Part shown: positions 35,760 through 46,980 of the stretch, in pieces
Layout: each line of letters opens with the position of its first letter
Numbering within the stretch: the first letter of the stretch is position 1
Translations under genes and position numbers: made by a program
Notes under the pieces: model-generated
What the model saw: only the letters and a program-made list of their open reading frames with translations
Told to the model about the DNA's origin: nothing
The model's database searches: none
NCBI GenBank assembly: GCA_029817715.1
Contig: JARUPY010000083.1
Span: forward strand, 4,278,001 to 4,342,000
Direction of reading: 5' to 3'
Origin: Melastoma dodecandrum
Lineage: Eukaryota > Streptophyta > Magnoliopsida > Myrtales > Melastomataceae
DNA: 64,000 bases

Positions 35760-38700
35760 TTACCACTTCTTCTGCACTAAACGGGGGTTCAGCCAATGTC
35801 ATGAATTTCATGACATAAATTTCACATTCGCTTCTACAGAAACAACAATGCATAATATGTGTAACGGCTGGTTACGTTCATACAGATGAAAAGAAAATCG
35901 GGTAATGTAGTTAGACGTACTCATTCCCGGCAGCCATCTGGTCGGGCACATTGGACGGAGATATTATTTTTCAGCTGCAAATGTCTGGTAATTGATACCC
36001 TTTTGCCTTCGATTTGACTCGATTCTCTTCTATAACGACGCGTAGAAGCTTTAAGACACGCTGATGAAGCTCTGCTCTGCCCCCGACGTTGGACAGTTTT
36101 TTGTACATTGTGTCCATTATGAGGACTTCACCTGTCCTGAATGACACAATCTGTAGCGCCCAATGTGATTCCGCGACGCAAAGCGGAATAAAAATCTACA
36201 AACGGGCATAGCATTCAGTTTACGAAACAAAGAAGTTCGCAAAGGTCGTAAATTACTAAATTATAAGTATCTTGAGATAGACAGCAAATCAGTTACATGG
36301 ACTGGATGCTTACCCATTCCACTTCGTGGTTCTTGCCAATGTGAGACTTGAAGTGCGCATATAAGGCAGTTACATTTGCTTTGCCTATGACGGGCATTTT
36401 GGCTGCATTATATTGCGTCGATGCAAGATCCTGAAATCGGTTCGTGGTTACTTCAGGGTACATCTGGTGGATTTGGAAATCAGATGTAAATCAGCACTTA
36501 CCCCTAACCAACTTGGAAGGTACCAAATCTTTCTCATTTCGGGATCCATGCTACTTTGTAGCATGACGGCGTGGAAGTCTATAATCTGCAACAACGAATA
36601 GTCGCGTCGCCGACTTAGATGGGTTAATCCTGTTTTAAGGTTAGTAATTAAAAAGGTAATCTTACATCGCTGTCTATCCATCTTCGTGGCATAAGAGAAC
36701 GCATCGCATGCCTATTAACGTGTGCGGACTCGGTTATACAAAGATATTCACTGCAACAAATAATATCCATAAAAAAAAATATTCAAGGAACTTAAACAAT
36801 ATCCCAATATCCCAATATCCGAAGACAGTGACACTAACCTATTGTCTCAGGCATCATTCCAAGCGTACTCAATGACACACCATGCAGCCGGTGTAAATGT
36901 TTTGAGCTCACTAATGGGCATATCCACTGGGAAGTATTTTTGCAGTGCCTATCCATGACAAATTACAATAATGGATAAACCTATTAATCCTCATGAAGGT
37001 GACAGTCGAGGCACGACGAGTGGGTATGCTGCAGTCCATTTATACCTCAGGGATGGATGACCGTCCACGCTTTCTTGTCCTTGTTATCGGCTTAGGCGAG
37101 ACAAATGGACTGCGGTTAAATGAAGACAGCTTCCTCTCGGTTGTACGACAAGTGGTCTTCCTATTGAAGACGGCTGTTATCGAGGATCCACTTTCCTGTC
37201 ACAAATAGTGGAGCAACCATCAATTGTCAATATCACTTTGGAAAGAGTTAACAACAAAAATGTCTGCAAACTTCAACTTCAAATGCAGTTCGACCTCTTC
37301 CCCCATCTTGGTCACCCCTTGAATACCTTTCCCGACTTCCGGATCTGTATCCATGGGAACCGGAACTTCCTTGTCAACTTTAGTGGTAGGAACATCCTCG
37401 AATTCTGCAACACATTCTTCTGCTGCCAAATCCTTCTCCTTTGTTGTTTCTGTGGGGGTGCTGTTGCCTTCCTTATCCACTGCGACTTCATAAGAAATCT
37501 TTTCCTTTCCTTTTCTCCTTTGCAGTAGCGTCTTCACGGCCTCGTCGGATGGAGTCATGCTCAGCTCAGATTGACTCTCATTCACGTCAGCACCAACAAA
37601 TGCAGATAGTTTATTCAGAGCTCGCGCTAGTTGTACCTCACGCGGGTCCGAATAATCGTCGGAACCTTCCGGCAAATTCTGTTGTTTCTGAGGAGGATGA
37701 TACGGAACCAAGCTCTTCTACGACATCATAGTGGAGCCTACCTCACTATAGGTACAATGATGTTTATGTGCGGCAAACCATCGTCGGTAGGTGGAGACTC
37801 ATGCTCGAGCACATTATCAGGCGGATTTACATCAGCCATTCCTTCTGTCTCTCCTTCCGGAACACCCTCTGGTACATGATCTTCGTTTTCGTCTCCTACC
37901 ACGTTATCCTCAGACTTAGCAGGCTCTTTTTGCATAACGGGATGGCCTTGTCGCCCTCTTTCTCTTCTAACTTCATTGAGAATCAATCCCAATTTCCGGA
38001 TGATGTGCTCATTACTAGCATGGAGTCTCATAACAGAAAGTTCGACGGTCTGGTTATGAAGTACATCGTACAATCAGTAATTACAAATCAAAGTAACAGA
38101 TCAATTGTTATAAACAGATACAGACCAGCACACGAACTGAAGCATACCTTCAGCTGACGCATCACCATTTCCATCTGCCCATATTCGTTTGCAGGGTCCA
38201 CTTCTTCCTCTGTGTTAGTTTCGACATCGCGGGATTCCTGTAAGTACACTTACTACGATTATCAGCCAATGACATGTATTAAAAACAGATGATGTACACA
38301 TTAAAACAACGACAAAACCTACAAGTTCAGCAAGATCAGCATTTGCCACTCTGAATACGGATTTCAGGCACTCATCGTCCCAATCTTGGCATAAAAGCGT
38401 AGTCCTGCTTGTCGAGGTTGACACGGTCTCCTCCATAGTTGTTTTGCAAGCGTAAAACAACTGGTGGTTTCACAAATCCAACACATTAACAATTCATGTT
38501 AACAAGAATAACATAACTCCAAACACAATTAGTAAGCAGAACAAACCATAAGGCATACGGTCTCACCAGCAATAGATGGACGCAGCCTCCTATATACTTC
38601 ACGTGATGACCTTTGAAGGCCCTCACTTGACTACATAGTGTATCGACGACGTGAGTGGCCCAATCAAACTTAAAAATGGAGGCAACGTCCCGTGTCGCGA

Positions 38701-39419
38701 GCAGGTACTCCTTCTCGATGTCGAAGGCCGTCGTCGAGCACAAGTAGCTTCCTAATATGAATAGTACGACTTCTAATTTCCATACGTCGTCCGGAATATC
38801 TCTTCTCAGTATACTACTTTCAACTGACTTGAGAGAAATCTTACCCTTCTTCAGATGCTGTTTCAGCTCATCCCGGACGGTGTCCATGTGTCCGCTAAAC
38901 GGGACACCGACTTTCGTAGCCGGAAGGCCAATCAGGGCCTCAACATCCGAGGAGAGCATACGGTGTTCCACACCGTCAATTACCATAACTCTCTTAACGG
39001 GGTCGAACAACTTCAGAAGGCACTTTAGAGCCTTGTGATGAACTTGCCGACTAGCCAGATGCAGTAACCCATCAAATCCTAACTCACGCAGGGCAACTCT
39101 CTTGGCATCGTTAAATGTATTCAGCACAGCCCACAACTTTCGCGGACTACACCTTGTATAAAGGTAATCCTGTAACAATATATCCGCGACACCGTCAATA
39201 CTACAAAGGCGGAATACTCCCAACACTCACAAAGGATGTTTCTGGAGATACCTTCGAGACATGCACAGCCTTCGCCTTCTCCTTTTGAGAAGAAACAGGT
39301 GTGTTGCCTTCAATTCCAGCTTCTGGAAGGTCTACCCCTTGTGCCTCGGGTGAAAACTGTCCTGCCAAATCTGTAAAATGCCCTTCCATTTCTGCACTTT
39401 CCAACAAGTACAAATACAC
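35760..39419 (-). pseudogene. Ulp1 (C48) peptidase-like gene carried by the MULE
   Basis: Minus-strand multi-exon gene. The N-terminal part (39206-39419) precedes a conserved region at about 38486-39165 (LGFDGLLHLASRQVHH, LLKLFDPVKRVMVIDGVEHR, LSSDVEALIGLPA) typical of Ulp1-like proteins in plant transposons. Middle low-complexity exons lie at about 37220-38073. A basic exon RTRKRGRSSIPE ends near 37049. Peptidase exons are 36666-36750, 36502-36585 (IIDFHAVMLQSSMDPEM), 36314-36430 and 35921-36195 (catalytic His in ESHWALQIVSF, acidic residue in LIMDTMYK). The Cys-containing piece ECEIYVMKFM is at about 35770-35825. An in-frame TGA in the 35921-36195 exon and an unresolved junction beside the Cys piece suggest inactivation. 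Ulp1 enzymes process SUMO; the transposon copies' role is unknown. Confidence 0.75.
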
Positions 39420-40014
39420 GAAATACCCTATTCAACTGAAGCTAATTAAACTGCGAACCATAACTAAAACGAACCGAACTTCATTTTATTCCTACAGTCC
39501 CACTCAAACAAAACAAAATTAAACAAAACCAACTTAAACCCAAGGAGCCAAGGAGCATCCATCACAAATCCATCACAAATTAACATCGAACCAAATGAAG
39601 ATCGGACCCCACTCCAACCAAGCAAAAAGAAAACAAACATAATCCAAACCATAACAAAACAAAAACACAAAGCGAAACCAAAGCAGCTGCGAACCACATA
39701 AACCGAACCAGCTCAAACCCACTTCTCCTTTCGCCAAATTAAACCAAACCAATAAAATCAAATCCAACCATTCCCAGTCCAAGGTACAAACAACACCACA
39801 GACCCAGTTCAAGTATTACCCAACCAAGTTGAGCCAAATCAGGACGACTACCAACACACAACACCTCAGGAAGCCTACCTCCGACTAACAATACCCAGAC
39901 CCAAACAAATGAGGACGAGGCTGAAGACAGATTCTAGAAAAGCGCAAAACCCACAAACCCAAATCACACACGAAAACAAACAGAGGACAACGGCCCATTT
40001 CAGGTTTCTATAGC

Positions 40015-40160
40015 GGACAACCCATAAAACCGCAAAACCCAGAAACCCATAAACCCGCAACACCCAAAAACCCACATAAACCGCAATACCCACAAACCCA
40101 TAAAACCGCAACACCCACAAACCCATAAAACCGCAATACCCACAAACCCACAAACGACTA
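40015..40160. repeat. Minisatellite of about 25 bp inside the MULE
   Basis: Units such as ACCCACAAACCCATAAAACC GCAAC-type recur about five times in this stretch, with variation in length and sequence. The lead region 39420-40000 is A/C-rich with many AACCAAAC-like words. The string AAACCC recalls plant telomere repeats, but the period and sequence are different. Confidence 0.7.
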
Positions 40161-40439
40161 CCACCGCTGTCGCGATTTCAGGTTTCGGAACTTCTCCAAC
40201 GTTAGGATTTGAGGTTTCGGAACATACCCATTTGTCGATTAGGGTTAAGGAAGCAATGCCAGGAAAAACAACGACAAAAACGGAAGCGGAGTACAAACCC
40301 GATGTCCTCCTCACCACTTCCACAAGACACGCACCGACTTTGGGCCGGCAACAGTAGACGCGGTGGCGAAGGCAGAGGAGCAGCGGGACGATCGCCATGC
40401 AAGCCAAGAAGTCTTCGAAACGAATGACAACTTTCGACC

Positions 40440-41220
40440 CGTAAATTTAGTAATAAGTTTAGTAACCAGAGTAAACCGGTAATTTTACATCCAAAATAGG
40501 TTCGAAGTTAGGTTCGAAAGCACTGTTCTAATTAGTAAATTCATTAGTAAACACATTCATTTTTTAGTAACAGTTTACTAATATTTTTAGTAAAAACATG
40601 TCAAAATTAGTAAACATTTACTAAAAACGTAGGACTTTACTAACAGTTTTACTAACTGGAAGAGTTTTTTTACTAAAAAGGACACCAGAATTAGTAAACA
40701 ATTACTAATTATCGGCTTCTTTCGCACAGTAAAAAGTAGTAAATTTTACTACCTTTTTTAGTAAATTTGCGCTGACCTTACTAAAACTTTTCCGTTAGTA
40801 AAAGTCAACCCAGATTTAGTAAAAAACTAGTAAAATTTACTAATATTCTTAGTAACAATACGTTGACTTTACTAAAAAACTAACAACTTTTAGTAAAGTC
40901 AACGCATTGTTAGTAAAAATATTAGTAAATTTTACTACTTTTTTTACTAAATCTGAGTTGACTTTACTAACGGAAAAGTTTTAGTAAAGTCAGCGAAAAA
41001 TTAGTAAAATTTAACTTGTTTGAACAGTAAAAAAGTAGTAAATTTAACATACTTTTTTACTAATTATGTGTTGACTTTACTAAAAGAAGACGAGATTTTA
41101 GTAAATTTTTCTATATTTTTTACTAAAATTGCGTTGACTTAGTTAGTAACGGTCAACTTTTAGTAAAATTTACTAAAAAAATTTAGTAATAATTAGTAAA
41201 GCACGTAACCGTTACGTGCA
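40440..41220. repeat. Right terminal inverted repeat of the large MULE, longer than the left
   Basis: Mirror of the left repeat up to about 41000. It then continues for about 200 bp with the same octamer texture and stops at a 19-bp near-perfect palindrome GCACGTAACCGTTACGTGC at 41201-41219. The palindrome may mark the true element end. Confidence 0.75.
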
Positions 41221-41666
41221 CGTACCATTAGCCGCTTCCTGTAATTACTATAGAAAAGTTTGTTCCATAATTCTGAACTTTTTAAAATCGAGTGAACGTC
41301 TTATGAAATAAACATTTTTCATGTAATTACTACATAAAATATTTGTTTCAGTACCATCTCATATAAACAATTTTAATTTCCGTTCTTAACCCATAACCAA
41401 CATGAGCTCGAAGTATCCTTCGTAACTACGAGAATTTTGGTCTATACCGAGACAGGGGAGCATGTACAATTACAGGGAATGTTCAGTACCTCGTTTTTTA
41501 ATTATTCAATCATTTTATCAAGTTCAATGTTAGCCAAATTAGTCCAGGCATAATCGGACCAAATATCTCTCCTTATTCCCTGGGTGACCGAGAGCGAAGT
41601 AATACCGTGAGGACGGAGTCGGGAGTAGTAAGAACAACAAGACAACACCCCCTCGAAACAACTCCG
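41221..41666. other. Spacer and 5' UTR before hydroxyphenylpyruvate reductase
   Basis: No ORF of note. It runs from the end of the MULE to the HPPR start codon, so MULE sequence lies only about 450 bp upstream of that gene and borders its promoter. Confidence 0.5.
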
Positions 41667-43243
41667 ATGGAGTCAATCGGAGTGCTGATGGCTTGCCCCA
41701 TGAACCCTTACCTCGAGACCGAGCTTTCCAGGCGTTTCACTCTCCACCGCTTCTGGGAAGTCCCAGACAAGCCCCTCTTCCTCTCCAATACCGGCCCCTC
41801 CATCCGAGCAGTCGTCGGCAACGCCTCCGCCAGCGCCGACGCCGCCCTCATCGATGCCCTCCCCGCCCTCGAGATTGTTGCCAGCTTCAGCGTCGGCCTC
41901 GACAAGATAGACCTCGCCAAGTGCCGCGAGAAGGGGATTAGGGTCACCAACACCCCCGACGTGTTGACCGACGACGTGGCCGACTTGGCCATTGGGTTGT
42001 GTCTTGCCGTGCTCAGGAGGATCTGCGAGAGTGATAGGTATGTCAGGAGAGGGGCCTGGAAGAAGGGGGACTACAGGTTGACAACCAAGGTTTGGCCATT
42101 TTCTTGCCTGGAAATCTTGGGGTATTGTTTCCCTTGAATGGTGACTAGGGGGAGCACGTGCTGTCTTGCGGTTGATCGTGGAGGGTTCTGTGGTCGGTTT
42201 ATATATTAAAAATTTGAACTTTTTCGGAGTTGGATTCACGGTCAAGTCTGCTTATATAGTTCCTATGGAGGTTGATGATGGAACAGTGGGTGCTTATGGC
42301 ATGTTGCAGTTGATTGTGGAGGGGTTGTGTTCTGTCATAGGTTTATGTGGAAAAAAAACTGAGGTTTTAGGAGTGGGGTCTGTGGTTTAGTCTGCTGATA
42401 GATTCATGTTGAAGGTCAATGAAGATGAGGGAGATAAATCGGATGGGATAGCAGGCTTATGTTGTTGTGGTTGTGGTTGTCTGTTGGCTTTGTTGCTAAT
42501 TCTAATCCACATAGATTGCTGAGGATTTCATTTGAAGTCTCTTTTTACTCTCGCCTTCCTTTCTCTGTAATTTGCCAAATGTAGGTTTTCCCCCCATGAT
42601 TATGTTGTTGAAGTTTGACATCTCTGATCTCTGAGGGGTATTCAGGATCTGTATTTAGCGCGTGATTATGGAAAGGCTTGTTTCATTTTGTTGCTAACGT
42701 TTAGGTTTGATTTCATTCCTTCAGTTTACTGGAAAAACGGTTGGAATCATTGGCCTGGGGAGAATTGGAACAGCTATAGCCAGGAGAGCAGAAGCATTTG
42801 ACTGCCCTATCAGTTACTATTCCCGAACACAGAAACCCGATTGCAGATACAAGTACTATCCGAGTGTCGTGGAATTAGCCTCCAACTGCCATATCCTGAT
42901 CGTCGCTTGCCCCCTTAACAAGGACACATGTCACATCATCAATCGCGAAGTCATGGATGCGCTGGGACCGAAGGGAGTCCTCATCAACATCGGCAGAGGC
43001 CCCCACATCGATGAACCGGAGCTCGTGAAGGCCCTGGTGGAAGGCCGGTTGGGTGGAGCAGGACTCGACGTATTTGAAAAGGAGCCAGAAGTGCCGGAGG
43101 AGCTTTTCCCGCTTCAAAATGTGGTTCTGTTGCCTCATGTAGGAAGTGGCACTGTTGAGGCTCGCACGGCAATGGCTGACCTTGTGCTCGGAAACCTGGA
43201 AGCTCATTTCCTGAACAAGCCTCTTTTAACTCCGGTGGTCTGA
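41667..43243 (+). CDS. HPPR: Hydroxyphenylpyruvate / hydroxypyruvate reductase (2-hydroxyacid dehydrogenase)
   Basis: D-isomer-specific 2-hydroxyacid dehydrogenase, 313 aa, equal in length to known plant HPPR. Two exons: 41667-42089 and 42725-43243. It reduces 4-hydroxyphenylpyruvate to 4-hydroxyphenyllactate with NAD(P)H, a step towards rosmarinic-acid-type compounds, and related enzymes reduce hydroxypyruvate and glyoxylate in the cytosol. The N-terminal catalytic lobe has [20 protein letters not shown] and [17 protein letters not shown]. The nucleotide-binding Rossmann motif is [10 protein letters not shown]. Catalytic Arg is in [10 protein letters not shown], Glu in [10 protein letters not shown] and His in LLPHVGSGT. 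The start at 41667 ([13 protein letters not shown]) matches the family start; an upstream in-frame ATG at 41607 is less likely. The gene looks intact. Confidence 0.94.
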
Positions 43244-43531
43244 TTCCACCTTTTGAAGATGCATTCATTGGAGGATTAATCCAGATGCCAGATCACATCT
43301 CTGTTGATTAGTCAGAAATAATAGGCGAGAACTCTTTCGTGACCAATTTCAATTATGAATGGAAAGGAATTTGGGAAATCAGGCCGACGACAGAAATGAA
43401 ACTGTCTTGGCAAGTAAGCCATTGTTTTCATTTACAAAGCAATTGCTAATAAGATCATGGCAGTGCAAAACCCAAGAGAAACTCTACATGATACAAACAT
43501 AGACAAGCCCCAGAGGCAGCCGACTCGAAGA

Positions 43532-44147
43532 TTAGATCTTGCCACGTGGCCCCAGCTTCGGTGGGAGTTGAGGTCCCTTCTTGATGGGAAGGATGTCGCC
43601 GGTGGCAGTGGAGCTGAAGTAAGCGAGGGTAGCTCCTCCGCCGAGGATCAGGAACTTGAGAAGCACCCCTCTCTTAGTGAAGGGAGCAGCAAATGTCTCG
43701 AAGAATTTGCTCTGTAACAAGCAAGCAATCACTCGTGTGACTCCGCGGTTTAAAGCCGAACAAAGAAAAGAGTAATGGGGATATGAGAGAAAGGACACGG
43801 ACCTGGAGGGAATTGTAAGGGGAGGGAGCATCAGAACCATACAAGTCCCACTGCCCGGTGGTGTTGCCCAGGTCTTCCAAGTCGAAGTAGACACTCTTGT
43901 CACCATACTTTGCGACCACAGCACCACTCCTGCCACCCAAGAGAAAGGCCCTCAGAGGACAGACAAGACAATTCAACAGTTCCCATCTATATCAACCATA
44001 AGGATTGGCAGCACACCTGATGGCTCTGGGTCTCAAGGCCTGGCGGCTGGGCTTGACATGGAGCTTTGTCCCAGATAGAAAGCTTCCTCCGAGACCCTTG
44101 ATTGTTCCTGGGGTCTGGACAGCAGCAAAGGTTACGACAGATGCCAT
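43532..44147 (-). CDS. psaH: Photosystem I reaction centre subunit VI (PsaH), chloroplast precursor
   Basis: Nuclear gene for PsaH, a small PSI subunit on the stromal side that docks LHCII during state transitions. Three exons on the minus strand: 44147-44017, 43929-43803, 43711-43532, GT-AG, 438 nt (145 aa). The start [20 protein letters not shown] is a chloroplast transit peptide. The mature part begins near [20 protein letters not shown] and includes [20 protein letters not shown]. It has one hydrophobic segment, [18 protein letters not shown], and ends [16 protein letters not shown]. It is intact. It is divergently arranged with plastid rps17, about 400 bp between start codons. Confidence 0.96.
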
Positions 44148-44547
44148 TTCCCCTCCTCTTTCTTTCCTGCTCAGGCCTCTTGCTTTACATTAGTTTATGT
44201 TTCGTTTGTTGGTATTGGGTCTTTGATCGTGGCAAAATGATTGAACCAGGAGGCACGCCTTATCCACCAATGTCCGAGTCCTGATCCATCCGTGATTCTC
44301 GTCCTCTCCATCGGGGAAATCCCAGTCGGAAAAAATTAACCGATGATTCCTGTCCTGTCCTTCCTGCAATGGAGCCCAACTTGGATTAAGCCCAGTATAG
44401 GCCCATACAGTAATGGACCATATCATGGGCCCATTCCCCCCCCCCCCCCCTTTTGCTTCTCATTCGTTGGACCCTGTCATCACTATCTATTTTATCCATC
44501 TCCCTCCTTTCCTCCCTTCCCCCCCGGGGCTCCGCTCAGCTGCGGCA
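44148..44547. promoter_or_regulatory. Shared divergent promoter of psaH and plastid rps17
   Basis: 400-bp spacer between the two start codons. Near the rps17 side are GGCCCA at about 44400-44405 and TGGGCCCA at about 44426-44433. These match the site II / TCP-type element common in promoters of plant ribosomal-protein and organelle-protein genes. A run of 15 C follows at about 44436-44450, then the 5' UTR of rps17. No clear TATA box is seen for either gene. Regulation by these elements is inferred from sequence only. Confidence 0.55.
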
Positions 44548-45030
44548 ATGCCGCTCTCCGTAACCGCCGCCGCCCTCCGCCCCTCCATCTCCGCCCTCTC
44601 CCTATCCTCGGCCCACTCCTCCTTCCTCCACCTCCCCAAGCCCGCCCTCCCTACAATCTCCTCCTCAGCCGATGCCCATGCCCTAACCTTCCCATGTAGC
44701 ACCATCAGGGCGATGAAGTCACTCCAGGGACGCGTGGTCCGCGACGTCAACGACAAGACCGTGTCGGTGGAGGTGACGAGGCTCGTCCCGCACCCAAAGT
44801 ACAAGCGCAGGGTCAGGAAGAAGAAGAAGTACCAGGCTCACGACCCGGACAACGTGTTCAAGGTCGGGGATTTGGTCCAGCTCGAGAAGTGCCGGCCCAT
44901 CAGCAAGACCAAGACCTTCCTGGCCGTCCCCGTACCGGTTAAGACCAAGGCCGGCAAGCCTAAGGAAGAGGATTCCGCCGCTGAGGGCGGCGGGCTGGAC
45001 ATCCCGTTGGAATCGGCCGCGCTGCAATGA
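44548..45030 (+). CDS. RPS17: 30S ribosomal protein S17, chloroplast precursor
   Basis: Single-exon nuclear gene, 160 aa, for plastid ribosomal protein uS17c, which binds 16S rRNA early in 30S assembly. Residues 1 to about 50 form a Ser/Pro-rich transit peptide (MPLSVTAAALRPSISALS). The OB-fold S17 domain follows: LQGRVVRDVNDKTVSVEVTR, HPKYKRRVRKKKKYQAHDP, FKVGDLVQLEKCRPISKTKT. The C-terminal tail is acidic. I chose ATG 44548 because it sits at the start of the transit-like sequence; an in-frame ATG at 44413 is within promoter-like sequence. High GC codon use differs from neighbouring spacers but is normal for this gene class. Confidence 0.95.
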   Translation: MPLSVTAAALRPSISALSLSSAHSSFLHLPKPALPTISSSADAHALTFPCSTIRAMKSLQGRVVRDVNDKTVSVEVTRLVPHPKYKRRVRKKKKYQAHDPDNVFKVGDLVQLEKCRPISKTKTFLAVPVPVKTKAGKPKEEDSAAEGGGLDIPLESAALQ

Positions 45031-45240
45031 CCGATCGGGCTCGTTTCGAATTCTGGGGATTTTGTTTTGTAAGTGAATGAAGAATTGTTTGGGAGGAAAA
45101 AATGCTGAGAATGTTACAAGTTCGCTGGTCTTGTATTGGCTTATCGATTGGTAAGTTTATGCCCCCCTCAAATTTCCCTTTGCTCTGATGACATTTTTCG
45201 AAAAATCCTCACTTTCACGTTCATTGATTGAATTGGATGA

Positions 45241-45601
45241 AATAAAGAAGGAACTTTTGTATAAGCTACGGTTGCTCGACTAATGTTCCGATAGCATGGG
45301 AAAAGATCTGCGCCAGAAATTGGTATTCCATCCAATTTCTTGCCGCTCTGTAGCCCGGCTGTGCTGTTCGGGACCAAGATGGACAAGGCATTGATGCTTA
45401 CATGATCGAGTACGTGAAGAATCTATAGGAGAAGATCCAAAAACTCAGCCCTGCAAAGGGCGGATCGAGGCCAAGGGTCAGCTGAGCACGGGGAAAAACC
45501 TGCATTGGCCCGAGCAGCACCGAGTTGAGGGCGAGGACTTGAGGAGTAAGCTGCAGTGGTGGCCCATGTAGGATGGCGAAGCTTACAGAGATTTCACCTG
45601 T
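45241..45601 (+). pseudogene. Duplicated gene fragment with bHLH-like helix (copy 1)
   Basis: Closely similar to 53298-53664. Both contain FGTKMDKxx..EKIQKL-type coding. In the second copy this reads FGTKMDKGSIFADMMK then CVNQLKEKIQKL, reminiscent of helix 2 of plant bHLH factors. In this copy the frame is broken by a deletion and a TAG near 45430. The DNA homology continues past the coding-like part for about 120 bp. The origin is uncertain; a processed or duplicated fragment of a bHLH gene is only a suggestion. Confidence 0.4.
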
Positions 45602-46149
45602 AGGCAGGCACGCCAAGAGAGAAGGCCACACAAAGGAGGATTTCCCTGGGAAAAGAGATTACAGTTGCACCCAATGCTAGGAATGATTTCTAAATTTCCC
45701 CTGTAAACTTATTCCCTTGTGCTGATAAGATCGTATATTTGCATTCAAAAGCGAAAGGACACAATATGCAAGAGAGTATTGCAAATGGAAATCGAAATCC
45801 AAAACGCACAAATGAATATCATCGTTTGGAAACAACAATAGCAGCATATGGGTATTCGGTGAAAAGCGACTTGTGCAGGACCATCCCAAACGGCGTCACA
45901 CCTTTGCGACATTGGCCAGCTCTAAATGACAGTCCTGGTGCTAAAGAAGGAGACCTTTCAGAGAGGGCCCCTCTTTTCACGGCTCCCCATCAAAGCAGCG
46001 ACTCAGCCCAATCGTTTGGTTTCCAAGCAACTGACGCGTCAAACACAACACCAGACACAACGGATTCCTTACAGCACTAAGAATACCACCATGGCTGCAC
46101 GAGGTTGCCATCCAGAAGAATACTTCATACCTGTTCTTTACGTGAAGGT

Positions 46150-46805
46150 TTACAATCCTTGCAGCCACCAGCTCTTTCCCCTAATTTCTTTCTCTTCCTC
46201 AGGGGTGAAGTCATTGCTCTCACTAAACATATGCCGAACCTCCTCGATGGTTTTGTGCTTGATCGTGTCTGCAGCTGTCTGACAGGTGAATTCAAAGAGA
46301 GTCTTGATGGTCAGATAGTCCGCAGCCTACAATATCCGGGACAATGGAGTCATACATCCAAAGAGACAACGGACATTTGTCCGCAAAACAGATGGCGGAG
46401 AAGCAAAACAAAGAACAGACTCCAGCAGAGAAGACACCTAAGCCTACACAAAGATTGGCCAAGCAACATGACAACGAACCTAGCTGCTAAGGAAGAAAGA
46501 TCACACTTACACAAATCAGGTCAAAGAGAGTGCCCTGGTCAACCTTGATGAAGTCGGCATCCCAACTCTCGAGAGCTCGTAAAGGATTTTGCGATCCTCA
46601 GATTCGGAGGCCCTAATGTGCTCTTACAGTACTCGATGACCTTGGCAAGGATGTTGTCAGTGACTTGGGGTAGAGGGATGGCGTCAGTACAGCCACTCTC
46701 GACCAGTGGCTTGATGGTCAGCCACTCGAGTGCCACCGCCTCTTCCACCTCGAAAATCTCTCCATCGGAGCTCCTCAGCGTTATTACTTTCTTCTTCGAC
46801 GACAT
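46150..46805 (-). pseudogene. SKP1-like (ASK) gene with frameshifts
   Basis: SKP1 links cullin-1 to F-box proteins in SCF ubiquitin ligases. Two exons on the minus strand: 46805-46511 and 46326-46150. Exon 1 starts [20 protein letters not shown] and carries the BTB/POZ-like N-terminus ([26 protein letters not shown]). Exon 2 gives the SKP1 C-terminal domain, AADYLTIKTLFEFTCQTAAD, IEEVRHMFSESNDFTPEEE. Two shifts in exon 1 are seen, one just after YCK and one before the conserved [17 protein letters not shown] segment. The summed exons are not a multiple of three. The C-terminal residues (SWWLQGL) also depart from the usual WAFE-type end. It is probably a pseudogene unless the shifts are sequence errors. 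Confidence 0.75.
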
Positions 46806-46883
46806 GGCGTGGAAAAGAATTCCGCTCTGAGCGCCTCCTCCGGTTGTGGCGGTTACGGTATTTATTCCGAGACGATTATTGGG

Positions 46884-46980
46884 TTGGGCCTAAAACGGGT
46901 TGGTATTGTGGCGTTGAGTAAAATATATTTAATGAATAATAATAAATATTCCCCTTCCGCCAATATTTTCCTATAAATAG
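46884..46980 (+). promoter_or_regulatory. Promoter elements between SKP1-like and CPL4-like genes
   Basis: TTGGGCC at about 46884-46890 and a TATA box TATAAATA at 46972-46979. The TATA box lies on the + strand about 1.3 kb before the first coding exon of the CPL4-like gene. A 5' UTR with a long intron would explain the distance. The SKP1-like gene starts on the opposite strand at 46805. Confidence 0.5.

Larger units (their letters stand above)
31677..41220. mobile_element. Large Mutator-like element with FAR1-type transposase and Ulp1-like gene
   Basis: The two ends are long inverted repeats. Left 31677-32245 matches the reverse complement of right about 40440-41000, for example through GTTTTCGAACGTAACTCCGA / TTCGAAGTTAGGTTCGAAAG and GCGAAAGAAGCCG / CGGCTTCTTTCGC. 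The right end has a further 200 bp of the same motif type with no left counterpart. The repeats are packed with TTTACTAA/TTAGTAAA. Between them lie a transposase gene on the + strand (32989-35138) and a multi-exon Ulp1-like gene on the - strand (about 35760-39419). That combination is known from plant MULEs (Kaonashi/CUMULE types, from memory). The exact ends and target duplication could not be fixed, so the coordinates are approximate. Confidence 0.82.

Noticed and set aside
40015..40160. Interstitial telomere repeat
   Set aside because: AAACCC words occur but the period is about 25 bp and the CCCTAAA heptamer is not repeated.
39464..40407. Long minus-strand ORFs rich in Gly/Trp/Phe
   Set aside because: They arise from the low-complexity A/C-rich repeat and show no domain or splice partner.
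42166..42390. Small ORF between the two HPPR exons
   Set aside because: It lies wholly in the intron and has no recognisable motif.
44548..45030. Transferred plastid DNA at rps17/psaH
   Set aside because: Both proteins carry transit peptides and psaH has introns of nuclear type; these are nuclear genes.
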